This document shows positions 5,326 to 12,247 of a stretch of 28,661 bases of DNA, one piece after another. A model generated the notes under the pieces. The model worked only from the letters and a program-made list of their open reading frames with translations, made no database searches and was not told where the DNA came from. The position numbers and the translations under genes were made by a program. The stretch lies in IMG/VR virus record IMGVR_UViG_3300000101_000107, positions 1 through 28,661 of that record; one strand, 5' to 3'. Numbering within the stretch: position 1 is the stretch's first letter; each line of letters starts with the position of its first letter. This DNA is from a virus.

Positions 5326-5354
5326 TTGCATTGGGATGCTGGCTGTGGTTTAAT
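5326..5354 (+). promoter_or_regulatory. rightward replication-operon promoter
   Basis: TTGCAT (5326-5331), 17-bp spacer, TTTAAT (5349-5354). It faces away from the leftward promoter, with a very AT-rich stretch (5295-5320) between the two -35 boxes. It would give a leader of about 108 bases before the initiator gene. Confidence 0.5.
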
Positions 5355-5468
5355 ACTTATGGGCGGAAGTGATTTTCGCTGTAGGGTTTTCTTTTTGTAC
5401 CCCCGCCCCTCCATATTTTGGAGAAACAATAAAGTGGAGAGTATTTAAACAAAAATGGAGGCGTTATT

Positions 5469-6239
5469 ATGCGCGCAAGGAATATAAAACCCAATTTTTT
5501 CAATAATGATGACTTAGCGGAATGTACGCCGCTAGCTAGACTGCTTTTTGCGGGTCTTTGGTGTTATTGTGACCGAGAAGGTCGAGCCGAATACAAGCCA
5601 AAAAGAATTAAAAAAGAAATTCTAGGCTATGATGATTGTGACATTTTTGAACTTCTTACAGAGCTAGAAAACAAGAATTTTATAGTTCGTTATGATTTCG
5701 ATGGCATGATGTATTTTTACATACCAAATTTCATTAAGCACCAAAAACCACACCACCAAGAAAAAGAGAGCGCTCTGCCTTGCCCAGCTGAAGCCAAAAA
5801 CGAACCACTTCGCACCAAGGTACGAACCACTTCGCACCAAGGTGCGTGTGATAACGCCCTGATTGCTGATAGAGGATTGCTGATTGCTGATAGAGGAAAG
5901 AGGAAAGAGGAAGAGCCGTCAAAATTTGCTTTTGAGGGAGATGTCATAAAGCTAACTCATAAAGATTTTGAAAAGTGGTCTAGCAGCTTCTCAGCTATTT
6001 ATGATTTAAAGGCGGAGTTACAGGCTCTTGAAGATTGGTTCTCTAAGCCAGAAAATGAATCAAATCGCAAATCATGGTTTCACATGGTTTCAGGCATCTT
6101 GAAGAAAGAGCACGTGAAGCAGCAAAAGATTTTGGATGAAACAAAGGTGCATTACACCCCTGAAGAGAAAGCAAAGGCCAGAGCCTATGAAGAAAAGATT
6201 AAGGCTGGATATGACCCTAACGAAAAATGGGACTTATAA
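5469..6239 (+). CDS. phage replication initiator / replisome organiser
   Basis: This 256-residue protein has an N-terminal winged-helix-like domain (about 5-95), with the phage initiator pattern IKPNFFNNDDLAEC, PLARLLFAGLWCYCDREGR and ...IKKEILGYD. A variable charged linker (96-155) contains the repeat pair LIADRGL/LIADRGK. The C-terminal part (165-215: FEKW...AELQALEDWFSKP...SWFHMVSGIL) resembles helicase-loader regions of DnaT/O/DnaD-like proteins. It probably binds the iterons within its own gene and recruits the helicase at 6242. TGGAGG lies seven bases before the ATG. The next start follows the stop by two bases. Confidence 0.82.
   Translation: MRARNIKPNFFNNDDLAECTPLARLLFAGLWCYCDREGRAEYKPKRIKKEILGYDDCDIFELLTELENKNFIVRYDFDGMMYFYIPNFIKHQKPHHQEKESALPCPAEAKNEPLRTKVRTTSHQGACDNALIADRGLLIADRGKRKEEEPSKFAFEGDVIKLTHKDFEKWSSSFSAIYDLKAELQALEDWFSKPENESNRKSWFHMVSGILKKEHVKQQKILDETKVHYTPEEKAKARAYEEKIKAGYDPNEKWDL
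5801..5907. repeat. iteron-like repeats, candidate replication origin
   Basis: Two tandem 22-bp units (5801-5822, 5823-5844; 21 of 22 identical, starting CGAACCACTT) are followed by two 16-bp units GATTGCTGATAGAGGA (5861-5876, 5882-5897) and then AAGAGGA-type repeats. The 22-bp period is not a multiple of three, so the copies are translated in different frames. That points to selection on DNA. Placement inside the initiator gene mirrors the lambda O/ori arrangement. Confidence 0.65.
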
Positions 6240-6241
6240 TC

Positions 6242-7477
6242 ATGCTTACAGAAAAACAAATCACAAGTATTGAACAGCAGTTTCTTATTGAACTTCTTTA
6301 CAATGACAAAGTACGCCACCGCTTTTCTGGCATCGTATCTCCTGAATGTTTCTTTGTAGGCGTTTACGGGGACATCCTAAAAACCATGCAAGACCTTATT
6401 GGTAAGGGCGAAGATATTAACCCATTCTCCCTGTCAAAGGGGAAAGACGAAATATCAGCGCACGTTATGGAGCTTGTAGAGGCGGGGGATAGCGTTGTTG
6501 AATATGAAACACATTACCTAGCCTATCAAATTTGGCAGTGCTACAACCAGCGCCGTATGGTTGCGCTTGCGGATGAGGTAAAGCTGAGGCTAAAAACCGA
6601 GCCGCCCGCCGCCGTCATGGCGTGGAGCGCGGAACAGACATCTAGCATTGTAAACCCGTTGGATGTGGTGGACAACGTGGATGAGGACATAAAACAAGCC
6701 TCAGAAGCCGCTATGTCCGACCAGAATCGAGTTACGCCAACAGGGCTTGAGTGTTTTGATGCTGAAATGGGAGGCTTAGACAAGGGCGCAATGACATTGC
6801 TTGCAGCACACCCCGCAGCAGGTAAGACCGCGCTTGCCTTAAACATATCTTGGCGCGTTGCTACTAAGCATGGGAAAGTACTATTCTTCTCAGCGGAAGA
6901 AGCCAAAGCCCCGCTATGGTGGCGCATATTTTCAATGCAAACTGGCATACCTATCACGGCTTTTCGAAAAGGGCTAAGCGATAGCCAGCGCCAAGAGTTT
7001 TCAGAGAAAAAGGGGAGCTTTAATAGCCGCCCGTTGAAAATTATTGACAGCATAAGCGGACTTGATGACATCCGCGCCAAGGCAACCGCAGAGCACGCAC
7101 AAGAAGAAATAAAGCTGCTTGTGATTGACAGCGCCAGCATGATTGACGCCTTGCGCGGCGAGAGTGAGGTTGAGAAAGCTAACCGCATTGGATGGCAAAC
7201 AACGAGGCTTGCCAAAGAGCTAGATATACCAGTGCTGTTACTCGCTCACGTAAACAATGAGGGCATCAAATCCAAAGCTGGAGGCTTGACCAATGTTTAT
7301 GGCGGGCAAGGCTTAGTGAAGCCAGCTCAGGTTGTATTAGAATTAAGACAAAACAAAGAAGACGTAGGGAAAGGGGTTATCGTTGATGCTCACATTGCAA
7401 AAAACAGATACGGAGAAACAGGGAAAAGATTGCAGTTCGACTTTATCGGAGAGCTCATGCGCTTCATGCCCAAATAA
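6242..7477 (+). CDS. replicative DNA helicase, DnaB type
   Basis: This 411-residue protein has a DnaB N-terminal helical domain (about 8-110: EQQFLIELLYNDKVRHRF...) and a RecA-like ATPase domain (165-410). Walker A is AHPAAGKT (189-196), with alanines replacing the usual first and middle glycines. Walker B ends at D296 (LLVID). The motif near 310-335 (LAKELDIPVLLLAHVN) and the final R-rich strand (HIAKNRYGETGKR) fit DnaB motifs H3/H4. A frame from 6227 exists, but the ATG at 6242, just after the initiator stop, gives the usual N-terminus. It unwinds DNA ahead of the host polymerase. Confidence 0.92.
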   Translation: MLTEKQITSIEQQFLIELLYNDKVRHRFSGIVSPECFFVGVYGDILKTMQDLIGKGEDINPFSLSKGKDEISAHVMELVEAGDSVVEYETHYLAYQIWQCYNQRRMVALADEVKLRLKTEPPAAVMAWSAEQTSSIVNPLDVVDNVDEDIKQASEAAMSDQNRVTPTGLECFDAEMGGLDKGAMTLLAAHPAAGKTALALNISWRVATKHGKVLFFSAEEAKAPLWWRIFSMQTGIPITAFRKGLSDSQRQEFSEKKGSFNSRPLKIIDSISGLDDIRAKATAEHAQEEIKLLVIDSASMIDALRGESEVEKANRIGWQTTRLAKELDIPVLLLAHVNNEGIKSKAGGLTNVYGGQGLVKPAQVVLELRQNKEDVGKGVIVDAHIAKNRYGETGKRLQFDFIGELMRFMPK

Positions 7478-7556
7478 AAGATACTGCGAAACAAAACATA
7501 TAAGTGACATATTACCAAAAGTGTTGCATGATATTAAAATAAAGAAAGATAAGTAA

Positions 7557-8006
7557 ATGAAACCGATTATAGGCGCACAAGGAGAGTTTGTCACCCTGCC
7601 AGCGTGTGACGCTGTTGTGTTTTACCCTCAAAGTTATAGAGGTGGCTGGTCTGTAAAAATCGACCAAGCAAAATATTTGTATGAGGATGGGATAGAGTCA
7701 GATGACTTAGCGGTTTTAGACTATTACGCCACACGCGAAGCAGCAGAGATGGCTTTAATCCGTGCCAAGGCTTTGCAGCGGCTAAAGGCTATGGCTTATG
7801 GTAAAGGTTGGTTGCCACCAGAAATAGACGCAGGTCATGGGATATGCACTTTGCGTGGGGTGGCAAGTTCAGACTTTGAGTATGATTATAACTTAGGTAA
7901 TATACGATTCAATCATTACGATGATGCAAGCGAAGCACTCGAAACAATAACCCCCGCCGAACGCGCCGCCTTTCTTTATGTTTATAAACCAACGGAGGGG
8001 GAATAA
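7557..8006 (+). CDS. hypothetical 149-residue protein
   Basis: An acidic soluble protein starting MKPIIGAQGEFVTLPACD. The first half looks like beta-strands with many tyrosines; a long helix follows (REAAEMALIRAKALQRLKAM). No known motif was recognised. GAAAG lies before the start, after a 79-base gap that follows the helicase gene. The C-terminus ends PTEGE because the next gene's GGAGGGGG ribosome site is built into its last codons. The stop overlaps the next ATG by one base. It belongs to the replication operon. Confidence 0.65.
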   Translation: MKPIIGAQGEFVTLPACDAVVFYPQSYRGGWSVKIDQAKYLYEDGIESDDLAVLDYYATREAAEMALIRAKALQRLKAMAYGKGWLPPEIDAGHGICTLRGVASSDFEYDYNLGNIRFNHYDDASEALETITPAERAAFLYVYKPTEGE

Positions 8007-8233
8007 TGATAGACGTATCCGCAGCAAAGTTTTTAGACAAAGGATTTAAGACGATGCAAGTCTTAGAGCATGGGTTTATAGACACCCCAACAAGTATTTA
8101 CAGAGAAACTGCTGAAAAAGGGAAGTCTGGTGAATATCATGTCATTGAAGCGGAGGGGCGTAAGTACCGCGTATGGGGACGAGCGCACCGACCTGAAGTA
8201 GTGAAATTTGAAACACCAATGGAGAAAGAGTGA
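8006..8233 (+). CDS. hypothetical 75-residue protein
   Basis: A small protein (MIDVSAAKFLDKGFKTMQ...) whose second half reads like a beta-rich domain (GEYHVIEAEGRKYRVWGRAH). It has a strong ribosome site, GGAGGGGG, inside the previous gene, and is coupled to that gene by a one-base stop/start overlap. No family is recognised. It ends one base before the next ATG. Confidence 0.65.
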   Translation: MIDVSAAKFLDKGFKTMQVLEHGFIDTPTSIYRETAEKGKSGEYHVIEAEGRKYRVWGRAHRPEVVKFETPMEKE

Positions 8234-8234
8234 T

Positions 8235-8519
8235 ATGGAAGAAATAGAACAAACACTAAAGCCGTTAAACGATTATGAAAGAGGCATGCAAGACGCCGTT
8301 CCTAAAATGGCAAGAGTAATCGAAGCCTTGATGAGAAGTCAAAAAACGATTGAAAATCAAAAACATGAAATAGAGAAGATTAGTCTTGTTGCCAGTAAAC
8401 TTAAAAACGCATTGCTTGATATACGTCAAATTGATTTGGCGGATTGCGAAAAATTCGTTCGCAAAGCAGATTCGATTTGCTGCGAAGCTTTAACAATCAA
8501 ACAGACTGACGACAAATAA
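8235..8519 (+). CDS. hypothetical coiled-coil protein
   Basis: The protein (94 residues from ATG 8235) is almost wholly helical and charged, with a likely coiled coil at about residues 25-65 (RSQKTIENQKHEIEKISLV). GAGAAAGAG precedes this start. An in-frame start at 8208 lies inside the previous gene and is less likely. Its TAA stop (8517-8519) overlaps the first possible codon of the RuvC-like frame, so it may feed ribosomes to that gene by coupling or by a -1 slip. Confidence 0.65.
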   Translation: MEEIEQTLKPLNDYERGMQDAVPKMARVIEALMRSQKTIENQKHEIEKISLVASKLKNALLDIRQIDLADCEKFVRKADSICCEALTIKQTDDK

Positions 8520-8977
8520 AAGACACTACGCCCGTTATACTAGGAATAGACCCAGCCACCAAGTGTGGCTTTGCTCTGGTCGATTTTGACGGCGCTCTGG
8601 TGTACTGGGGCACAAAAACCTTTAAAAGCTCCCTGAGGGGGAGGACAAGCGGCGTACGGCACGCCTTACACACCCTGACCAGCCAATACAACATAAAGAA
8701 GGCAGGAACTGAGAAGCCTAACAGGTTTTATAACGCCATTGCGTGCGGGTGGTCAATCATTGCGGTTGCAGACACCATCCTGTCAGACCAAGGCATCCCA
8801 CCAGCAACCATGCTTACAGCAACGCAACTTAAAAAGTTCGCCACTGGCAAGGGCAACGCCAAAAAAGAAGATATGATTGCAGCCGTGAAAGCAAAATATC
8901 CCCAATTTGATGGGGATGATAATGCTGCCGATGCGGTTATGATTGCGCTTTATGCGCTTAAAGAATCGCGTAGCTGA
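8516..8977 (+). CDS. RuvC-like Holliday junction resolvase, non-canonical start
   Basis: The frame reads VILGIDPATKCGFALVDFDG from 8534: RuvC motif I with the catalytic Asp. It continues through KKAGTEKPNRFYNA (candidate Glu) and ends with FDGDDNAADAVMIALYA (acidic motif with D135 and D139). This is the fold of phage RuvC-like resolvases, which cut branched DNA before packaging. There is no ATG, GTG or TTG upstream of the motif; the frame is closed by TGA at 8507-8509. The first ATG (8600) would delete motif I. I placed the start at ATA 8516, which overlaps the preceding stop as ATAA. A -1 slip from the upstream gene at AAA-TAA would produce a fusion instead. About 153 residues. Confidence 0.75.
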   Translation: MKDTTPVILGIDPATKCGFALVDFDGALVYWGTKTFKSSLRGRTSGVRHALHTLTSQYNIKKAGTEKPNRFYNAIACGWSIIAVADTILSDQGIPPATMLTATQLKKFATGKGNAKKEDMIAAVKAKYPQFDGDDNAADAVMIALYALKESRS

Positions 8978-9234
8978 TACACTTTATATGTTTTATTCTC
9001 AGCCTTCTTAGATACTAACTGGCCAGCCTCACGCATCTTGCGAAGCTCACGCCCTACGGTACTGCTAAAACATACTTTCCCATACCTCCGCGCTAAATAA
9101 GCCGCAACCTGCGCCTCATTAAACCAACCGCAAGGGCGAGCCATGAATAGATTCATAGCCCCCATGTTTACAGTGATAGACTTCTTGTTTTTCTTTGGCT
9201 CTATAGACCATTTGTTTTTAAGTGCATTTAACAT
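8950..9234 (-). CDS. winged-helix-like small protein
   Basis: This 94-residue basic protein contains WFNEAQVAAYLARRYGK, then SSTVGRELRKMREAGQLVSKK and a final strand pair (NKTYKVYQLR). This is the usual spacing of a winged helix-turn-helix, with the recognition helix around residues 57-68. It may be a regulator or a DNA-binding accessory of recombination. AAGAAGG before the ATG makes a good ribosome site. It ends inside the 3' end of the convergent resolvase gene (28-bp overlap). Confidence 0.6.
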   Translation of the reverse strand: MLNALKNKWSIEPKKNKKSITVNMGAMNLFMARPCGWFNEAQVAAYLARRYGKVCFSSTVGRELRKMREAGQLVSKKAENKTYKVYQLRDSLSA

Positions 9235-9235
9235 G

Positions 9236-9448
9236 TTATGCCTTCTTTTTTGGTTCTGTTTCTAAACCCTTGCGCACCTTAAACAAAGTGTCGAATCTAG
9301 GTTTTTTTGTTTGCCCTTTTCTCCAAAGTTCAATCGTCACATGGTCAACACCAAAATGCGTTTTAATATCCTTTGAAGTTTGCAAGCCGTGGTTAAAACA
9401 AAACGTTATAACCAGTTCGGCAAGCTGTTGTGGTGATAAGTCTTTCAT
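9236..9448 (-). CDS. small HTH DNA-binding protein
   Basis: This 70-residue protein carries a helix-turn-helix of Cro/XRE or terminase-regulator type: TSKDIKTHFGVDHVTIELWRKG (read in two halves, residues about 24-46), followed by RFDTLFKVRKGLE. A basic tail (EPKKKA) follows. It starts two bases after the SSB stop codon, so it is translationally coupled. It could be a Cro-like regulator of the divergent promoters, but an operon position distal to them is unusual for a main repressor. Confidence 0.6.
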   Translation of the reverse strand: MKDLSPQQLAELVITFCFNHGLQTSKDIKTHFGVDHVTIELWRKGQTKKPRFDTLFKVRKGLETEPKKKA

Positions 9449-9450
9449 GA

Positions 9451-9882
9451 CTAAAAAGGGATATCTTCGTCTACGACTAGGTTTGCAGCAGGTGCAGTCT
9501 TAGGCGTAGCCACCTGAGGAGCGGCTTGCGTATCGCCTTTGCTACCCACCAGCACAATCTTGCCGCCAAAGTTCTCGACAACAACCTCTGTGGTGTATTT
9601 CTCAACGCCCTGTGCGTCAGTCCACTTGCGGGTTGTTAGCTTGCCCTGTACGAGCACCTGCGAGCCTTTTGTAAGGTACTTAGACGCAATATCCGCAGCA
9701 TGGCCAAAACAGACCACACGATGCCATTCTGACTTCTCTTGACGCTCTCCAGTGGCTTTATCCTTCCACGTTTCAGTTGTCGCAATGTTTAGGTTCGCAA
9801 TAGCGTTGCCGTTGTTAGTGTTACGCACTTCAGGGTCACGACCCATCCGCCCTAGAATTGTTACTTGGTTTAATGAACTCAT
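9451..9882 (-). CDS. ssb: single-stranded DNA-binding protein
   Basis: This 143-residue protein has the bacterial SSB OB-fold pattern: LNQVTILGRMGRDPEVR, then NLNIATTETW, EKSEWHRVVCFG and a long strand GSQVLVQGKLTTRKW. A Pro/Ala-rich linker leads to the acidic tip DEDIPF, which in this family docks partner proteins. It would coat single strands during replication and Erf-driven annealing. Its ribosome site AACGAAAG lies in the last codons of the Erf gene upstream. Confidence 0.95.
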   Translation of the reverse strand: MSSLNQVTILGRMGRDPEVRNTNNGNAIANLNIATTETWKDKATGERQEKSEWHRVVCFGHAADIASKYLTKGSQVLVQGKLTTRKWTDAQGVEKYTTEVVVENFGGKIVLVGSKGDTQAAPQVATPKTAPAANLVVDEDIPF

Positions 9883-9883
9883 T

Positions 9884-10438
9884 TTAGTTACTTTCGTTTA
9901 ATTGTTTAGTTTTAGTTTTCGCATGACTGATTACAGATGCGTTTTCACTGTGACCAGCAGCCACAATATCTTGCCAAATGTCCCCGCGCAGGTTTTCAAC
10001 CGTTACAGCTTCATCAATCCACAGCTTACAATCTGCAATGGTTGCCGTTTGGTGATGGTTGGTTGCGTCCGCATCCTTTGTATCATCAATGCAGAACAAA
10101 CCGTTCAGGGCGTACTTACGGGCGTAGCTGGAAGATGTGCCAGTAATTTGGCTGTCGTCCATACCCTTTTTAGTCACTGCCTCACGAGCAAGCGCAGACA
10201 CAGCAATAGCATCACCTTTATAAAAAAGGCTTGCCGTTGCTTTAATGTAATTGTGAGCGCCAACATTTACAACATCATCACTAAGCGTGAGCGTTGCCTT
10301 GCCGTTCAATAACGGCTTAACATTTTCTAGGATGTCTTCACAGTTACGGTATTTGTATTTCCCAAACGTGTTTACGTTTGACTTTGGTACTTTTAACTTG
10401 TGCTGAACATCAGCCAAGAAGTCTTGAATAGTTTCCAA
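9884..10438 (-). CDS. erf: Erf-family single-strand annealing protein
   Basis: This 184-residue protein matches the ERF family: an N-terminal helix (IQDFLADVQHKL), NTFGKYKYRNCEDIL (24-37), a conserved core with SYARKYALNG (104-113) and DDTKDAD (118-124), then a helical tail. Erf of phage P22 anneals complementary single strands and circularises incoming DNA. Its pairing with SSB just downstream is typical. AAAGAAAAGGAA precedes the ATG. Confidence 0.9.
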   Translation of the reverse strand: METIQDFLADVQHKLKVPKSNVNTFGKYKYRNCEDILENVKPLLNGKATLTLSDDVVNVGAHNYIKATASLFYKGDAIAVSALAREAVTKKGMDDSQITGTSSSYARKYALNGLFCIDDTKDADATNHHQTATIADCKLWIDEAVTVENLRGDIWQDIVAAGHSENASVISHAKTKTKQLNESN

Positions 10439-10458
10439 TTCCTTTTCTTTCTAGTTGT

Positions 10459-10733
10459 TTATTCTTCGTGTTTTGGATAGGGGGATTCACACACTGGCAT
10501 ATTGTCAGGCGGTACAATGAATAGGTCATTGCCGCTCAATTCACCCAAATCACACCAATGCTCCCAGTCACCTCTAAACCACGCCTCTTTTCCTTTCTCT
10601 GACTCGTCTTGGCATTCCGTTAAAACGCCTTTTTGAAGCAAAAAAACCCGCTCCCGTCCGAGTGAAGACCAATAATTTTTCTTGGCAAGTCAGCATAAGA
10701 CAGTTTGTTTAGTTTATGCATATATTCCCACAT
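10459..10733 (-). CDS. small gene with an internal -1 frameshift
   Basis: The ATG at 10733, one base after the stop of the upstream gene and with AGAAGGGGG before it, opens a frame reading MWEYMHKLNKLSYADLPRK that would soon end at TAA. The adjacent frame continues without a start as NYWSSLGRERVFLLQKGVL, then the soluble acidic stretch ending PYPKHEE. Switching at the AAAAA run (10676-10680) gives one continuous 91-residue protein. The site fits a -1 slip on AAA, a one-base indel, or a sequencing error. Conserved-looking WFRGDWEHWCDLG suggests a real domain of unknown function, as in many small early phage proteins. Confidence 0.6.
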
Positions 10734-10734
10734 A

Positions 10735-10983
10735 TTACTGACCCCCTTCTGGAAAACCACCGCCCATAGACGCAAAGTGTGCCGCGCCCTCTAGGTTGGC
10801 AAACTCTTCTTCAGTCAAAACCGTAAGCCCTAAGCGGCGACAAATGCCTGCAAGCTCCTCAAGACTAATAGACCGACTGGCAATTTGATTAGACAAGCCA
10901 TATTCAATAAGAGCAACTTGACTGCTAACTGGCTCGGCGACTTCCTTCATTTGATTAACAAGATTATTCATATTATCTAGCAT
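10735..10983 (-). CDS. hypothetical protein, first gene of the leftward recombination operon
   Basis: This 82-residue acidic protein (MLDNMNNLVNQMKEVAEP...) has two likely helices and a Gly-rich end (ASMGGGFPEGG). EELAGICRRLGLTVLTEEEF could be part of a small helical DNA-binding or adaptor fold, but no family is clear. AAAGGAAA six bases before the ATG is a strong ribosome site, and a sigma70 promoter lies at 11012-11040. Confidence 0.6.
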   Translation of the reverse strand: MLDNMNNLVNQMKEVAEPVSSQVALIEYGLSNQIASRSISLEELAGICRRLGLTVLTEEEFANLEGAAHFASMGGGFPEGGQ

Positions 10984-11011
10984 AGCGGTTTCCTTTATTA
11001 TTTATATTAGG

Positions 11012-11040
11012 AATATAACCCACCTTTTATATTGCGTCAA
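11012..11040 (-). promoter_or_regulatory. leftward promoter of the recombination operon
   Basis: Reading leftward: TTGACG (11035-11040), exactly 17 bp, TATATT (11012-11017). It is close to the sigma70 consensus. The leader AATATAAATAATAAA is shared with the leftward promoter at 5262-5290. Confidence 0.7.
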
Positions 11041-11062
11041 TAAAAAATAATAATAAAAGTAC

Positions 11063-11091
11063 TTGCGCCCTTGTTATAGTTATATTATATT
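11063..11091 (+). promoter_or_regulatory. rightward promoter of the small-gene operon
   Basis: TTGCGC (11063-11068), 17 bp, TATATT (11086-11091). It lies back to back with the leftward promoter, with 22 bases between the -35 boxes, so one regulator could control both. Transcription leads to the gene at 11125 through an AAACGAAAGAC ribosome-site leader. Confidence 0.6.
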
Positions 11092-11124
11092 AACTTTATA
11101 AATAACAAACGAAAGACATTTTAA

Positions 11125-11406
11125 ATGGGTTTTAATTCACAGGCAGTAATTAGAGATAACGCTAGCCGTCATGATGATGCAATCGAAGTTGATTCAGAAG
11201 TTACATACCACGCTGTTTATTGTTGCAACCATGTAGGCGAAGGCTTTGAGAGTGTTGAAGCGCTATTAGAGGCAGAGGACGTTATTATGGTTAGAGATGA
11301 GGAAGGTGGCTCTATTAAAGTTATCTCCCGCGCTGATGGCCATAATGATAGCTTAGAAGGCGTTTATTACATCAACGGCGCAAATGAATTAGTAAAGGAA
11401 AAATAA
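11125..11406 (+). CDS. hypothetical acidic early protein
   Basis: This 93-residue, strongly acidic protein (MGFNSQAVIRDNASRHDD...) has a pair of cysteines (YCCNH) and a beta-rich second half. No motif is recognised. It is the first gene of the rightward operon, with the AAACGAAAGACA leader in common with 5229. Acidic promoter-proximal early proteins are often host-takeover or DNA-mimic proteins, but this is only context. Confidence 0.65.
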   Translation: MGFNSQAVIRDNASRHDDAIEVDSEVTYHAVYCCNHVGEGFESVEALLEAEDVIMVRDEEGGSIKVISRADGHNDSLEGVYYINGANELVKEK

Positions 11407-11407
11407 A

Positions 11408-11596
11408 ATGAATAAAGACGACCCTAATATGAAAAACGAAGAAATTGACGATGTTTTTGTAGCCTTTATAGCGTTTTTATTTATATCGTTGTTCGCTTCT
11501 ATAACTATGGTGGCAACATCTAAATTGCTAGCCTCTTTAGGATGGGAAAGAAACGCAATGTACATTGATAAACTAGGAGAAATACAATGCCAGTAA
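11408..11596 (+). CDS. single-span membrane protein
   Basis: This 62-residue protein has an acidic N-terminus (MNKDDPNMKNEEIDD), a strongly hydrophobic span at about residues 16-42 (VFVAFIAFLFISLFASITMV) and a short C-terminal tail. It starts one base after the previous stop. Its stop overlaps the next start by 10 bases. Unknown function; likely inner membrane. Confidence 0.65.
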   Translation: MNKDDPNMKNEEIDDVFVAFIAFLFISLFASITMVATSKLLASLGWERNAMYIDKLGEIQCQ

Positions 11597-11901
11597 CAAA
11601 TAAAGACCGCGAGTTGGCGGAGTGGATTGTGGAGAGCGTGCATGATTCTGAGCATGTCGCTGATTTGATTGCAGCCCACCGCGAGAGCCAATGGCAGGAT
11701 ATAGACCACACAAAACATCATGATTATCTGAGTGGGCTTTATGCAGTTCAACTTGAGGGCGGGCAATGGGATTATTTCTTAGGTGGGATTGATGATGAGG
11801 ACGCGAGTATGAGAGATAGTGATGGATACGACTCTGCCAATTTTGAGTTTCGTGATTACACACATTTTAAGCGAATAGCCCCACCAAAGGAAAGTAAATA
11901 G
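11587..11901 (+). CDS. hypothetical protein
   Basis: This 104-residue soluble acidic protein begins MPVTNKDRELAEWIVESVHD, with a helical first third (LAEWIVESVHDSEHVADLI) and an aromatic, beta-rich centre (YAVQLEGGQWDYFLGGIDDED). Its start lies within the previous gene (ribosome site CTAGGAG at 11573-11579). No family is recognised. Confidence 0.6.
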   Translation: MPVTNKDRELAEWIVESVHDSEHVADLIAAHRESQWQDIDHTKHHDYLSGLYAVQLEGGQWDYFLGGIDDEDASMRDSDGYDSANFEFRDYTHFKRIAPPKESK

Positions 11902-11903
11902 AT

Positions 11904-12245
11904 ATGACTGAATTAAAACACTTTAATGCAATAAACAATGATATTTGGGCAAAGCGTGGATTTGCTAACGTGAAAATTTTTGAAGGAGTGTATGAAGAAA
12001 ATCTTGCTGCTCATTTCGTTAAATGCGTAACCGAGCACGAAGCCCTAAATAGAAGTGTAATAGAGTATGCTTACTATATATCGGAACTTCACGACCAAGA
12101 GAAAGCCCTAAAACAACAGGTGGCGGAGTTGGTGAAGGCTTTGGATGCGGTAGGAAAAGCAGGCACATGGCATGAGGTTTGTCGCGCTTGGGACGAAAAA
12201 GCAAAAGATGTCTTAGCCAAACACACAACAAAGGAGGGGGAGTGA
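11904..12245 (+). CDS. hypothetical coiled-coil protein
   Basis: This 113-residue protein is helical in its C-terminal two thirds, with a coiled coil at about 65-90 (DQEKALKQQVAELVKALD). It ends HTTKEGE, a tail encoded by the next gene's ribosome site. The same tail remains as a 10-codon frame at 4797-4830 in the leftward operon. The stop overlaps the next ATG by one base. Function unknown. Confidence 0.6.
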   Translation: MTELKHFNAINNDIWAKRGFANVKIFEGVYEENLAAHFVKCVTEHEALNRSVIEYAYYISELHDQEKALKQQVAELVKALDAVGKAGTWHEVCRAWDEKAKDVLAKHTTKEGE

Positions 12246-12247
12246 TG
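12222..12247 (+). repeat. junction repeat B, copy 2
   Basis: Exact 26-bp match to 4797-4822 on the other strand, covering the end of one gene and the ribosome site and ATG of the next. Confidence 0.85.

Noticed and set aside
6541-7215. 224-codon minus-strand frame inside the helicase gene
   Set aside because: A shadow of a clear DnaB frame; Ser- and Leu-rich low-complexity composition and no ribosome site.
7478-7556. Promoter in the gap after the helicase
   Set aside because: GTGACA has no adequate -10 box at the right distance.
8600-8977. Resolvase start at ATG 8600
   Set aside because: It would remove GIDPATKCG, the catalytic motif that is encoded in frame upstream.
10459-10641. Separate 60-residue gene from TTG 10641
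   Set aside because: The frame is protein-like well upstream of this TTG, and a better start exists at 10733 if one base is re-read.
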